The notes: generated by a model from the sequence alone, not told the origin. Positions 1 to 5,961 are shown, numbered from the stretch's first letter. The stretch is 12,211 nucleotides of DNA from Halobacteriales archaeon QS_5_70_15 (GCA_003022005.1 PXRQ01000094.1:1-12211), one strand, 5' to 3'. Numbers and translations: made by a program.

Positions 1-270
1 AGTAGGCGTAGGTGTCGGAATTGGCATACGAACGGACCGGGACTCTACAGGGTCAGTCGGGGATGCACCGACCGTTGCTCCGAGGGCATCGACCCACGGA
101 CCGCTGGACAGGAAACAGGGCTCTGTGGACGCTACTGTAGAGTCGTCTTCGATGAGTGGACGATCAGAGACGGGGCAATTGGAGCCGATCAGGGAAAGCG
201 AGAGAAGGAAAACCACAACAATAGCTACACCTACCAAGTGAGGCGCAGGATCTCGTGGTACCCCCTCCAT
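1..270 (-). CDS. Hypothetical membrane-anchored or secreted protein, N-terminal 90 codons only
   Basis: Unrecognised gene cut by the left edge. Reading the minus strand from the ATG at 270, 90 codons are open to base 1 with no stop. Residues 1-10 are short and polar. Residues 11-29 form one strongly hydrophobic stretch (LVGVAIVVVFLLSLSLIG), fitting a signal peptide or N-terminal membrane anchor. A Cys follows at about residue 32 but is not in a clean lipobox. The exposed part is Ser/Thr/Pro/Asp-rich and ends in a PTPTPT-type linker at the edge, typical of a stalk before an extracellular domain. A GGTGAG motif lies 5 nt before the ATG and fits a haloarchaeal Shine-Dalgarno. Base composition is less GC-rich than the genes to the right. 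Function cannot be assigned; the missing C-terminal part would decide it. Confidence 0.5.
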   Translation of the reverse strand, partial: MEGVPRDPAPHLVGVAIVVVFLLSLSLIGSNCPVSDRPLIEDDSTVASTEPCFLSSGPWVDALGATVGASPTDPVESRSVRMPIPTPTPT

Positions 271-463
271 TCGGCTCACCTTTTGAGTCACTACGGATAT
301 TCTTATTGGTCGGCTCCGCCCGGCAGCTCTTGTTAAGAATACCTAACACATGTAGCGGTGGAATCGCCACGCCGTGTCAAGGTTACTAATAGTAATTAAG
401 TCAGGCAGGAGTTACATATCTCTACTTACGATACGATATGAGTATCGCTCATCTGTAAACGGA
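271..463. other. AT-rich intergenic junction with small palindromes
   Basis: No convincing gene is seen here. The stretch is clearly richer in A/T than the rest of the window. It contains a perfect 13-base palindrome, TTACTA-A-TAGTAA (383-395), and a hairpin CGATAC/GTATCG with a 7-base loop (429-447). On the minus strand, AATAAGAATA at about 294-307 could supply an A/T-rich promoter for the gene starting at 270. The right boundary, about 461-466, is where recognisable SRAP coding sequence begins abruptly. This may therefore be the scar of a deletion or of an old insertion. Confidence 0.4.
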
Positions 464-670
464 AGACTCGACGAGTTCGGGGACGACGGCCCGAACCGCT
501 CGGTCGAGCCGCTAGAGACCTTCGCCATCGTCACGACCGAACCGAACGACCTCGTCGCGGACCTCCACCACCGGGCGGGGATGCTCCCCGGGGACGCCGA
601 GCGGGAGTGGTCGACCGTCGTGAACGACCCGGCGAACGACTCGCCGGCGCTGATCGAGCCGGTCGTCTGA
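464..670 (+). pseudogene. SRAP (YedK/HMCES-like SOS-response-associated peptidase) C-terminal remnant
   Basis: SRAP proteins form a DNA-protein crosslink with abasic sites through a catalytic N-terminal Cys2. Only C-terminal family signatures remain here: LETFAIVTTEPNDLVADLHHR, the conserved strand plus the active-site His region, and a tail VNDPANDSPALIEPV. An open frame could start at ATG 374, but its first ~30 codons lie in AT-rich sequence with no resemblance to the family and no Cys2, so that start is probably fortuitous. The region between the EREW motif and the VNDPAND tail is shorter than I expect, suggesting an internal deletion of roughly 20 codons. The HHR motif is also followed by AGML instead of the usual MP-hydrophobic run. 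With the nucleophile lost, DNA-crosslinking activity is not expected. The call rests on recalled motifs. Confidence 0.7.
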
Positions 671-748
671 CACCGGTCCGGTCGCGGATACGGCTCCCGA
701 TACTGCCGGCAGGGAAAGCGGCATACACCCGCCGGACCTCGGTAGGGT

Positions 749-1453
749 ATGGAGTTCGACGGTAGGACGGTCGCCATCACGGGAGCGAGTCGCGGCCTCG
801 GGGCGGCCGCCGCGCGCCGGTTCGCTGAGGAGGGGGCACACGTCGCGGTCTGCGCCCGGGACACCGAGGTGCTGGGGTCGGTCGCGGACGACGTCGGGGC
901 GGCGGGCGGGACCGTGACGGCGCTCCGGGCCGACGTCCGGGACGAGTTCGACGTCGAGCGGTTCGTCGAGACCGCCGCACGGGAGGGCGACGGTGGCGGG
1001 ATGGACGTGGTGTTCGCCAACGCCGGGGTCTACCACGGGCAGCCGGCGGGGACGCCGCTCGCGGCGGAGTCCTACTCGGCGTTCGACGACCACGTTCGGA
1101 CGAACGCCCGCGGCGTGTTCACGACGGTCCGCGAGGCGCTCCCACACCTGAACGAGGGTGCACGTGTGCTCGTCCCGTCGGGGAGCGTCGCCCGCGACGC
1201 GAAGGCCGGACTGGGCTCGTACGCCGTCTCGAAGGCCGGCGCCGAGGCCGTCGCCCGCCAGTTCGCCGCTGAACTCGAGCACCCCGTCGGCGTGCTCGAT
1301 CCCGGACAGCTCTCGACCGACCTCACGGGGAACGGGCCCGGGCGCGACCCGGCGGACGTCGCCGGCATGGTGCTGTGGGCCGCCGGGCTCCCCGACGAGG
1401 AGCTGAACGGCGAGGTGCTCGACCTCCGGGCGTGGAAGACCGCGACGCGGTGA
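749..1453 (+). CDS. SDR-family NAD(P)-dependent oxidoreductase
   Basis: Classical short-chain dehydrogenase/reductase of 234 aa, a normal size for the family. It should be a cytosolic NAD(P)H-dependent oxidoreductase with a Rossmann fold. Visible elements are the nucleotide-binding TGASRGLG (residues 11-18), a D-V pair near 62-63 for adenine contact, NAG (91-93), catalytic Asn119, Ser at 144/146, YAVSK (Tyr158, Lys162) and the DPG turn (184-186). The residue after beta-2 lies in CARD, so an Arg follows the strand; this hints at NADP(H) preference but does not prove it. The substrate is unknown. The ATG follows GGTAGGGT, and GCATAC at 721-726 is a weak TATA candidate about 25 nt upstream, so the transcript may be leaderless. 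It stands alone: the SRAP remnant ends 78 nt upstream and the next plus-strand gene has its own promoter. Confidence 0.9.
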   Translation: MEFDGRTVAITGASRGLGAAAARRFAEEGAHVAVCARDTEVLGSVADDVGAAGGTVTALRADVRDEFDVERFVETAAREGDGGGMDVVFANAGVYHGQPAGTPLAAESYSAFDDHVRTNARGVFTTVREALPHLNEGARVLVPSGSVARDAKAGLGSYAVSKAGAEAVARQFAAELEHPVGVLDPGQLSTDLTGNGPGRDPADVAGMVLWAAGLPDEELNGEVLDLRAWKTATR

Positions 1454-1516
1454 GCGTCCGTCGGGAACCGCTCGTCGCGCACGGCGTTACTAACTTCTCA
1501 ACTCCGACGACCGAAG

Positions 1517-1526
1517 GATTATTATC
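1517..1526 (+). promoter_or_regulatory. TATA-box promoter of the ZIP-like gene
   Basis: An A/T-rich box (GATTATTATC) is preceded by a purine-rich BRE-like CGAAG. It is centred about 28 nt before the ATG at 1550, the geometry of a leaderless haloarchaeal transcript. It stands out against GC-rich flanks. Confidence 0.6.
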
Positions 1527-1549
1527 TAGCGGTACCATATTCACAACAC

Positions 1550-2413
1550 ATGGAGACACGGAACCGGTCACCCTCGCTCGTGGGGCTCGGCCGTCCCTCG
1601 CTGGTCGGCGTGGCGGCCGTTCTCGCCCTCGTGGGACTGACGGGGCTGGCGCTGACCGCGGGGCTCTGGAAGGTGATCGTCGTCGCGTGGGTGGCGTTCG
1701 CCGCGATGGCCGGGTTCGCGCCGTTCGGCGCCCGGGCCGCCGGGACGAACGACGCCTACCGGCTGGTGTGGGGCTACGGGCTGGCCGCGGGCGCGATGAT
1801 CACCTCCGCGGCGGTGTTCCTGCTACCGCAGGCCATCGGGTTCGACCCGCGGGTGGGGGGGTTCGGCGTCGCCGCCGGCCTGCTCGTCGGCTACGGCGCC
1901 CACACGGTCGGTCACCGGCTCTCGCATCTGGACACGCCGTTCGACGACACCGCCGCGCAGCTGTCCGCCCACGCTCTCTCGGCTGGGGCGATCATCGGTC
2001 TCGTCTACGCGGCGATGCCCGAACTCGGGCTGTTGCTCGGCCTCGCCATCGTCTCGCACAAGGGACCGGCGGGCTATGCCGCCGCCCGACGGCTCCGGAA
2101 GGCGGACAAGCCGGTGACGGTCCTGCTGCTCCCCGCCGCGGGAGTCGGGCTCACCGCCATCCCGGCCGCGCTGGTGAGCCCGCCGGCCGTCCCGGCGATA
2201 CAGGGGGCCGTCTTCGGCTTCGCGGCCGGCGTCTTCCTCCACGTCGCCATGGACTTCCTCCCCCGCTGCGAGCAGGGGAGCGAGGTGGGCGAGGTGGCCG
2301 CCCTCTCCGAGGACGCCCACGCGCTGCTCGACCGGCTCCGCACGCACGCCGTCGCCAGCACGCTCCTCGGCGGGGTCGCGGTCCTCTTCGCGTGGCTCGC
2401 CGTCTCCGCGTGA
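1550..2413 (+). CDS. ZIP-family-like metal transporter / multi-pass membrane protein
   Basis: A 287-aa integral membrane protein with about eight hydrophobic segments, near residues 18-36, 40-58, 76-93, 103-120, 138-154, 158-175, 188-207 and 214-236, plus a last one at 268-286. Length, order and His placement resemble the ZIP (zinc/iron permease) family. A His in the TM4 region (SAHALSAGAIIG, His141), HKGPAG in the TM5 region (His170) and the later segment GVFLHVAMDFLP (His231) line up with ZIP. The family's metal-site motifs are HNxxDG and HExPxG; here the Asn, Asp and Glu are replaced, so metal specificity or even transport is uncertain. The loop near 236-266 is acidic. The gene has its own TATA box and no operon partner; it converges on the small gene ending at 2525. 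Confidence 0.72.
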   Translation: METRNRSPSLVGLGRPSLVGVAAVLALVGLTGLALTAGLWKVIVVAWVAFAAMAGFAPFGARAAGTNDAYRLVWGYGLAAGAMITSAAVFLLPQAIGFDPRVGGFGVAAGLLVGYGAHTVGHRLSHLDTPFDDTAAQLSAHALSAGAIIGLVYAAMPELGLLLGLAIVSHKGPAGYAAARRLRKADKPVTVLLLPAAGVGLTAIPAALVSPPAVPAIQGAVFGFAAGVFLHVAMDFLPRCEQGSEVGEVAALSEDAHALLDRLRTHAVASTLLGGVAVLFAWLAVSA

Positions 2414-2450
2414 GGACGTAGCGACCGACGCGCTCCGGCGTGACGACGGG

Positions 2451-2519
2451 CTATCGCTCCCCGTCGCGCGTCTCCCGCCGGGCGACCCGCTCGGCCGACT
2501 CGCGGTCCATCTCCTCGCG
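2451..2519 (-). pseudogene. Displaced C-terminal tail of the small membrane protein
   Basis: On the minus strand, GAG GAG ATG GAC CGC GAG opens a charged tail (REEMDRESAERVARRETRDGER) ending in TAG at 2451. It lies in a different frame from the upstream gene. If the segment between the two CGxGAGGAG copies is removed, this tail joins in frame to the gene starting at 2683 and gives a 53-aa protein with a uniform charged helix after its membrane segment. I read it as the original C-terminus cut off by an insertion. That is an inference from the reading frames. Confidence 0.5.
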
Positions 2520-2581
2520 GGTCGCTACGCTCCCCGATCGGTTCCGGGGTCTCGCTCGCTCCGCTCGCTGCGACCTCGCTC
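2520..2581. repeat. Short hairpin insertion (MITE-like) inside a small gene
   Basis: The stretch has 6-bp perfect terminal inverted repeats, GGTCGC (2570-2575 on the minus strand) and GCGACC (2520-2525 on the minus strand), and an inner CCCCG/CGGGG stem. It also contains the GCGAGCGGAGCGAGC-type sequence that I recall as common between haloarchaeal genes. It is bounded by near-identical 9-base direct repeats, CGTGAGGAG (2590-2582) and CGCGAGGAG (2519-2511). Their 71-base spacing is not a multiple of three, so it shifts the reading frame. No transposase is encoded. Tail-joining of the split gene supports insertion. Confidence 0.5.
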
Positions 2582-2683
2582 CTCCTCACGCCGGTCGTGC
2601 TCGGCCCGCACGAGGGAGTAGAGCACGAGCGGCGCCGCCAGCCCGACGAGCAGGACGACGAGGACGAACGCCGCCTCGGCCAT
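2525..2683 (-). CDS. Small single-pass membrane protein, C-terminus altered
   Basis: A 52-aa protein with one membrane helix (about residues 4-24, AAFVLVVLLVGLAAPLVLYSL) followed by a charged tail, VRAEHDRREE. The ATG overlaps the TGA of the upstream zinc-ribbon gene as TGATG, a tight translational coupling that supports both the start and the operon. From residue 35 the tail (RGRSERSERDPGTDRGA) is encoded by the hairpin insertion and ends at a stop within it. The likely ancestral tail is still present downstream in another frame, which would give 53 aa. Function is unknown; small proteins of this shape are frequent in haloarchaea. It is probably expressed, but with a replaced C-terminus. Confidence 0.65.
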   Translation of the reverse strand: MAEAAFVLVVLLVGLAAPLVLYSLVRAEHDRREEERGRSERSERDPGTDRGA

Positions 2684-2901
2684 CAGCCGGGGAAGCCGTC
2701 GACGATGTCGCTCGACCCCGAGGTCGTATCGCGGTAGAGCTCGGAGTAGCCGCAGTTCGTACAGGAGACGACCCTGAAGCTGTTCGTCTGGATGTCGAAG
2801 GTCTTCGAGAGGCCGCCGCCGGTCGTCGAGATCTTCCCGGCGTCGGTGCCGTCGTGGCCATACTTCGGACAGCCGCGCTCGGAGGTCGGTTCGGGGACCA
2901 T
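2683..2901 (-). CDS. Zinc-ribbon nucleic-acid-binding-type protein (DUF2082-like), one Cys lost
   Basis: A 72-aa protein resembling small zinc-ribbon proteins of the DUF2082 type: an N-terminal Cys pair, a GGGLSKTFDIQTNSF core, a second Cys pair CTNCGY (Cys47, Cys50) and a C-terminal DxFxG-like end. Such proteins are thought to bind nucleic acid but are poorly characterised. The first pair reads CPKYG: Cys11 is present, but position 14, normally Cys, is Tyr (codon TAT at 2862-2860, one transition from TGT). Three ligands remain, so zinc binding may be weakened or lost. The gene is first of a two-gene unit, its TGA overlapping the next ATG. A weak A/T box (CTTACC) lies about 30 nt upstream. 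The GNAT gene in the same direction ends 72 nt upstream. Confidence 0.8.
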   Translation of the reverse strand: MVPEPTSERGCPKYGHDGTDAGKISTTGGGLSKTFDIQTNSFRVVSCTNCGYSELYRDTTSGSSDIVDGFPG

Positions 2902-2973
2902 ACCCGGCCGTATCGAAGCATCCGGTAAGGGTCTTCCCCCCGTCCGCGGGTCGGTGTCGTACGGACGGTCGTA

Positions 2974-3473
2974 TCAGACCTCGAGTTCGTACACGTACTC
3001 CTCGTGTTCCCCGCGGCCGTGCTCGTCCACGCGCCGGTCGACGCGCTCGAACCCGTAGGTCGCGTAGAAGGAGACGCCGACCTCGTTCTCGGCGAGGACG
3101 ACGAGTCGGAGTCGCGCTACCTCGTCGGGAAGCCGCTCGCGCAGGTCGTCGACCAGCCGCGTCCTCAGTCCCTCGCCCCACTCGTCGGGGTGGACGTACA
3201 GCCTGCCGACCCCGACCACCCCCTCGCGCTCGGGGTCGGGCCCCGCGTCGACCATCCCGAGCACGTCGCCGTCCCGGGCCGCCACGAGCAGTATCCGGTC
3301 GTCGTCGGTCGCGCCCTCGCGGAGGTCCTCTGCGGTCCACCAGGAGTCGAACAGCTCCTCGACCGTCCCCGGCCGTGGATCGGGTCGTACGCGGCGTGCC
3401 ACGCCGCCCGCCCGACCGCCCGTATCGACTCGGCCTCGTCCGCTCGCGCGGACCTGACCGTCGCGTCGGTCAC
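2974..3473 (-). pseudogene. GNAT-family N-acetyltransferase, frameshifted
   Basis: GNAT enzymes transfer an acetyl group from acetyl-CoA to an amine; the substrate here is unknown. Two frames together make a normal GNAT. Frame 1 starts at ATG 3473 (MTDATVRSARADEAESIR, then AAWHAAYDPIHG). Frame 2 continues with PGTVEELFDSWWTAEDL, the acetyl-CoA motif A region (GRLYVHPDEWGEGLRTRL) and the C-terminal VSFYATYGFERV, to the stop at 2974. The switch lies near 3367-3374, in a GGCCGGGG run on the minus strand. One extra C there would restore HGPGTVEEL and a 166-aa protein, a typical length. As written the product is broken. A sequencing or assembly indel in a G/C run is as likely as real inactivation. 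The longer open frame reaching ATG 3534 is not the native start. Confidence 0.8.
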
Positions 3474-3570
3474 GCCTCCCGGGTCGTGGGTCGGGGGACA
3501 TGGGTCTGACGCCGGCAGCCGTCGGGACCGCCATCGCGACCGAGCTTCAACCGGGCGTTTGACGCTCGAG

Positions 3571-3580
3571 GAAGCTTACG
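3571..3580 (+). promoter_or_regulatory. Possible TATA box of the lipoprotein gene
   Basis: GAAGCTTACG, an A/T-richer patch in a GC-rich gap, is centred about 29 nt before the ATG at 3605. The spacing fits a leaderless transcript but the box is weak. Confidence 0.3.
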
Positions 3581-3604
3581 TCGGCCACAGTCGGACCGAC
3601 GCCC

Positions 3605-4275
3605 ATGCGCCGCCGACAGGTCCTCCGTCTGGGTGCCGCCGCGCTCCCGCTCGCCATCGCCGGATGTACCTCCATGGGCGGGAACGGCGGAGGTACCGGC
3701 ACGCCCCCTCTGTCGCCGACCGACCCGCCGACGGCGACGGCCTCGCCGTCGCCCTCGTCGACCCCGCCCCCGCGGGAACGCCCGTCGAGGTGGTCTCGAC
3801 CGACGACGACCCCGGCGTGCCGGTCGAGTACGCCGCGACGATGGCCGAGCCGCTGGCGACCGCCGAGCACCCTGCGCGGCTCCAGGTGACGATCCGGAAC
3901 CCGACCGACGGGGAGGTCGTCCTCGGGGAAGAGCGCGCGGTGGAGTTCCACCACGTGACGAGCGAGGACGGGGCGCTCTACCTGCTACCCGCCGGCAGCG
4001 ATCCCGAGGCGTTCGCCGATCCGGGCTGCTGGCGGCTGACCGACCGCGTGGCGGTCCCGGAGTACTACGGGACCGTCACCGTCCCCGCCGGCAGATCGGT
4101 CGAGGCCGAGTCGTACGTGATGGGCAGGGCCGACCTCCCGGATGGTGCGAGCCTCCTGTCGGGCGAACACCGGATAGAGACGAGCGGGCTGGCGGCCCCG
4201 AGCGCCGACGAGGTGCTGGAGAACACCGGGGACGCGACGGAGTTCGAGTGGGGTTTCACGCTCCGGATCGGGTAG
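3605..4275 (+). pseudogene. Tat-exported lipoprotein, frameshifted
   Basis: The N-terminus starting at ATG 3605 reads MRRRQVLRLGAAALPLAIAG, then Cys21. It has a twin-Arg RRQVL motif, a hydrophobic core and a lipobox IAGC, so a haloarchaeal Tat lipoprotein anchored outside the membrane. A Gly/Thr/Pro/Ser linker follows (about residues 24-53). The mature domain continues only in another frame: GTPVEVVSTDDDPGVPVEYA, IRNPTDGEVVLGEER, a GCWRLTDR segment and a C-terminal FEWGFTLRIG ending at 4275, suggesting a beta-rich, Ig-like extracellular domain. The frames would join if one C were added to the run near 3767-3771, giving about 223 aa. Function is unknown. The two halves clearly belong together (same strand, no second start, compatible domain order), so this is either a disrupted gene or an indel error. 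Confidence 0.78.
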
Positions 4276-4302
4276 ACGGCGGTCGACTACTCGCCCCGAC
4301 GG

Positions 4303-5067
4303 TCACAGCCCGGTCGGATGCTCGACGTACGTCGTTTCGATCCCCTCGTCCCACCCGTCGACCACCGACTGCAGCGACCGCACGCCGAACGTCTCCGTCG
4401 CGTAGTGACCCGCGAGGAGGACGTTCACGCCCGCCTCGCGGGCCTCGTGGTAGGCCGGCTGTTTCCCCTCCCCGGTGACCAGGGCGTCGACGCCCTCGGC
4501 GCGGGCCTCGTCCAGCCAGTCGGTCCCGCTCCCGGTGATGATCCCCACGTCCTCGACCCGGTCCGGCCCGAAGTCGAGTGCCCGTACGCCGTCGTTCGGC
4601 AGGTCGGCCAGACGGTCGCGTAGCTCCCCTACCCCCCGGGGCTCGCTCGCGCGTGCCCTGACACCGACCGTCGCCGGCCCCTCCCGTCCGAAGCCACCCA
4701 CGACCTCGAGACCGAGGAACTCGGCGAGCCCGGCGGCGTTCCCGAGCTCCGGGTGGGCGTCCAGCGGCAGGTGGACGGCGTACAGCGCGAGGTCGTTCCC
4801 GAGGAGCGCCTCGAGGCGGTCGTGCTCCTTGCCGGTGACGCGGTCGATGCCGCCCCACGAGACGCCGTGGTGGACCACTATCACGTCGGCGCCCCGCTCG
4901 GCGGCCGCCTCGAACGTGAGCGCCACGCCGTCGACGGCGAACGCGGCCCGGTCGACGGTGGCGCCCTCGGCCCCGACCTGGAGGCCGTTGACCGCGTAGT
5001 CCAGCCCGTCGAGATCGTCGACGTCGAGCAGGTCGTCGAGCCGCGCGGCGAGCGTCGAGAGCTCCAT
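4303..5067 (-). CDS. NIF3-family (YbgI-like) dinuclear metal-centre protein
   Basis: A 254-aa cytosolic protein of the NIF3/DUF34 family, whose members form hexameric toroids with two metal ions. The true reaction is unresolved; links to cofactor or nucleotide metabolism have been proposed. Visible features are the N-terminal YAVNGLQVG (about 24-32), the metal-binding VVHHGVSWGG (His66, His67), HLPLDAHPELGN (Asp103) and the C-terminal LLAGHYATETFG (His221, Glu225). These match the usual His-His, Asp and His...Glu ligand set, so the protein should be intact. Length is normal. The ATG at 5067 lies about 29 nt from a TATA-like box. It is on the same strand as the GIDE-like gene, 61 nt downstream of it, but probably has its own promoter. 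It ends 27 nt from the convergent lipoprotein gene. Confidence 0.93.
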   Translation of the reverse strand: MELSTLAARLDDLLDVDDLDGLDYAVNGLQVGAEGATVDRAAFAVDGVALTFEAAAERGADVIVVHHGVSWGGIDRVTGKEHDRLEALLGNDLALYAVHLPLDAHPELGNAAGLAEFLGLEVVGGFGREGPATVGVRARASEPRGVGELRDRLADLPNDGVRALDFGPDRVEDVGIITGSGTDWLDEARAEGVDALVTGEGKQPAYHEAREAGVNVLLAGHYATETFGVRSLQSVVDGWDEGIETTYVEHPTGL

Positions 5068-5090
5068 ACCGGCGGCGAGGGCCGCCCGGG

Positions 5091-5099
5091 GCTTGTATC
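5091..5099 (-). promoter_or_regulatory. TATA-like promoter of the NIF3-family gene
   Basis: On the minus strand CCGATACAAGCC, centred about 29 nt before the ATG at 5067, is the only A/T-containing patch in a GC-rich gap. The spacing matches a leaderless haloarchaeal start. Confidence 0.4.
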
Positions 5100-5128
5100 G
5101 GACGGTCGCCGGAGTCCGGCCCCCGTGG

Positions 5129-5578
5129 TCAGAGCGTCACCAGGAGGAACGCCAGAGCGGCCAGCACGACCACGCCCAGCCCGATGGAGACGGCGGCCGC
5201 CCGGAGCGACCGACGGGCCATCGTCCCGTCGCCGAGGAGGAACGGGACCGCCTCCCGGCCCCGATCGACGACGCTCCGCCGGAAGCGGACCCCGTCGCGG
5301 CTCCGCTCGGGCGTGACCGCGTCGACGTGCCAGCTGTACGCGAGACAGTCCCGGCCGGTGAACGGCGCCGCCACCGTCCTGTCGGCCCGGCGCGCGATGC
5401 CCGTCACGACCGCGCGGCCGCCGGCGTCACCGAGACCCGAGACAGGGGTCGGGTCGGTCCCGCGGAGGCGGACGGCACGGACCGCCTCGCGGACGCCGGC
5501 CCCGAGCAGGAACAGCCCGATGCCGGCGAAGATCAGAACCGCTTCGAGGGGAAGTTGGAGCGGGAGGAACGGCACCAT
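5129..5578 (-). CDS. GIDE-domain-like membrane protein, short form
   Basis: A 149-aa protein with a membrane helix at about 11-31 and another at 128-147. Between them the segment TPVSGLGDAGGRAVVTGIAR ... APFTGRDCLAYSWHVD resembles the GIDE-type domain found in haloarchaeal membrane proteins. Haloarchaeal relatives, as I recall them, are about 250 aa or more, with a long domain after a PFLxxDGT motif. Here VPFLLGDGT (111-119) is followed directly by MARRSLRAAAV and the C-terminal helix, so a central block of perhaps 80-100 residues seems to be missing without a frame change. Function is unknown; a membrane-associated stress or envelope role would be a guess. The ATG at 5578 sits about 27 nt from a TATA-like box. 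Confidence 0.6.
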   Translation of the reverse strand: MVPFLPLQLPLEAVLIFAGIGLFLLGAGVREAVRAVRLRGTDPTPVSGLGDAGGRAVVTGIARRADRTVAAPFTGRDCLAYSWHVDAVTPERSRDGVRFRRSVVDRGREAVPFLLGDGTMARRSLRAAAVSIGLGVVVLAALAFLLVTL

Positions 5579-5600
5579 CCACCGACCGCCGGTGCGACCG

Positions 5601-5608
5601 GCATAAGC
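5601..5608 (-). promoter_or_regulatory. TATA-like promoter of the GIDE-like gene
   Basis: On the minus strand CCGCTTATGCC lies about 27 nt upstream of the ATG at 5578, embedded in GC-rich sequence. The spacing suits a leaderless transcript. Confidence 0.4.
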
Positions 5609-5724
5609 GGTTCGCCGCCGACCCGTCGGGTGTCATAGCAGTCAGCAGAACGATACGTAGTTCCTGTCGGCAGCACTCGATGACTGGTAGAACCGGCGTG
5701 CTGACTCCACAGTGCGTATCTATC

Positions 5725-5805
5725 ATACGGTCGTGCGTAACGATGTACCGGCGATAACCCGGATAGGGTCGGGTATCGACGGTAAAAGACGACGCACGAC
5801 CGTAT
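5725..5805. repeat. 81-nt nested imperfect palindrome
   Basis: The outer arms are 14 perfect bases: ATACGGTCGTGCGT (5725-5738) and ACGCACGACCGTAT (5792-5805). Inside, after equal 7-base unpaired spacers, come second arms TACCGGCGATAACCCG (5746-5761) and CGGGTATCGACGGTA (5770-5784), which pair with one mismatch and one bulged base. The apical loop is 8 bases (5762-5769). The symmetry of the two spacers argues for one extended hairpin. It lies between divergent promoters, so it is not a simple terminator for either gene. It could be a non-autonomous mobile element, a structured RNA or a regulator-binding site. Confidence 0.75.
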
Positions 5806-5954
5806 CAGTCGTTGACAGCCCCGGTCGTACCAACGCTTAAGACGGAAGCTATCGAACTCGGTAGCTGGCGTTCCCTGTGTAGAGGTGAGGGAGAAGCGTG
5901 GAAACCGGTGTGCGGAACGCGATCGAGGAACCGGATCATGCCGACGTACCCAGG

Positions 5955-5961
5955 GGTTATC
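5955..5961 (+). promoter_or_regulatory. Possible TATA box of the LVIVD-repeat gene
   Basis: GGTTATC is centred about 33 nt before the ATG at 5991. It is a weak match with plausible spacing. Confidence 0.25.

Noticed and set aside
164..370. A 68-codon minus-strand open frame
   Set aside because: The overlapping frame starting at 270 has a hydrophobic anchor and a ribosome site; this one has neither.
3004..4275. A 423-codon plus-strand open frame
   Set aside because: Only its last part (after about 3770) is the lipoprotein mature domain. The first 250 codons run antisense to the GNAT gene and have no family features.
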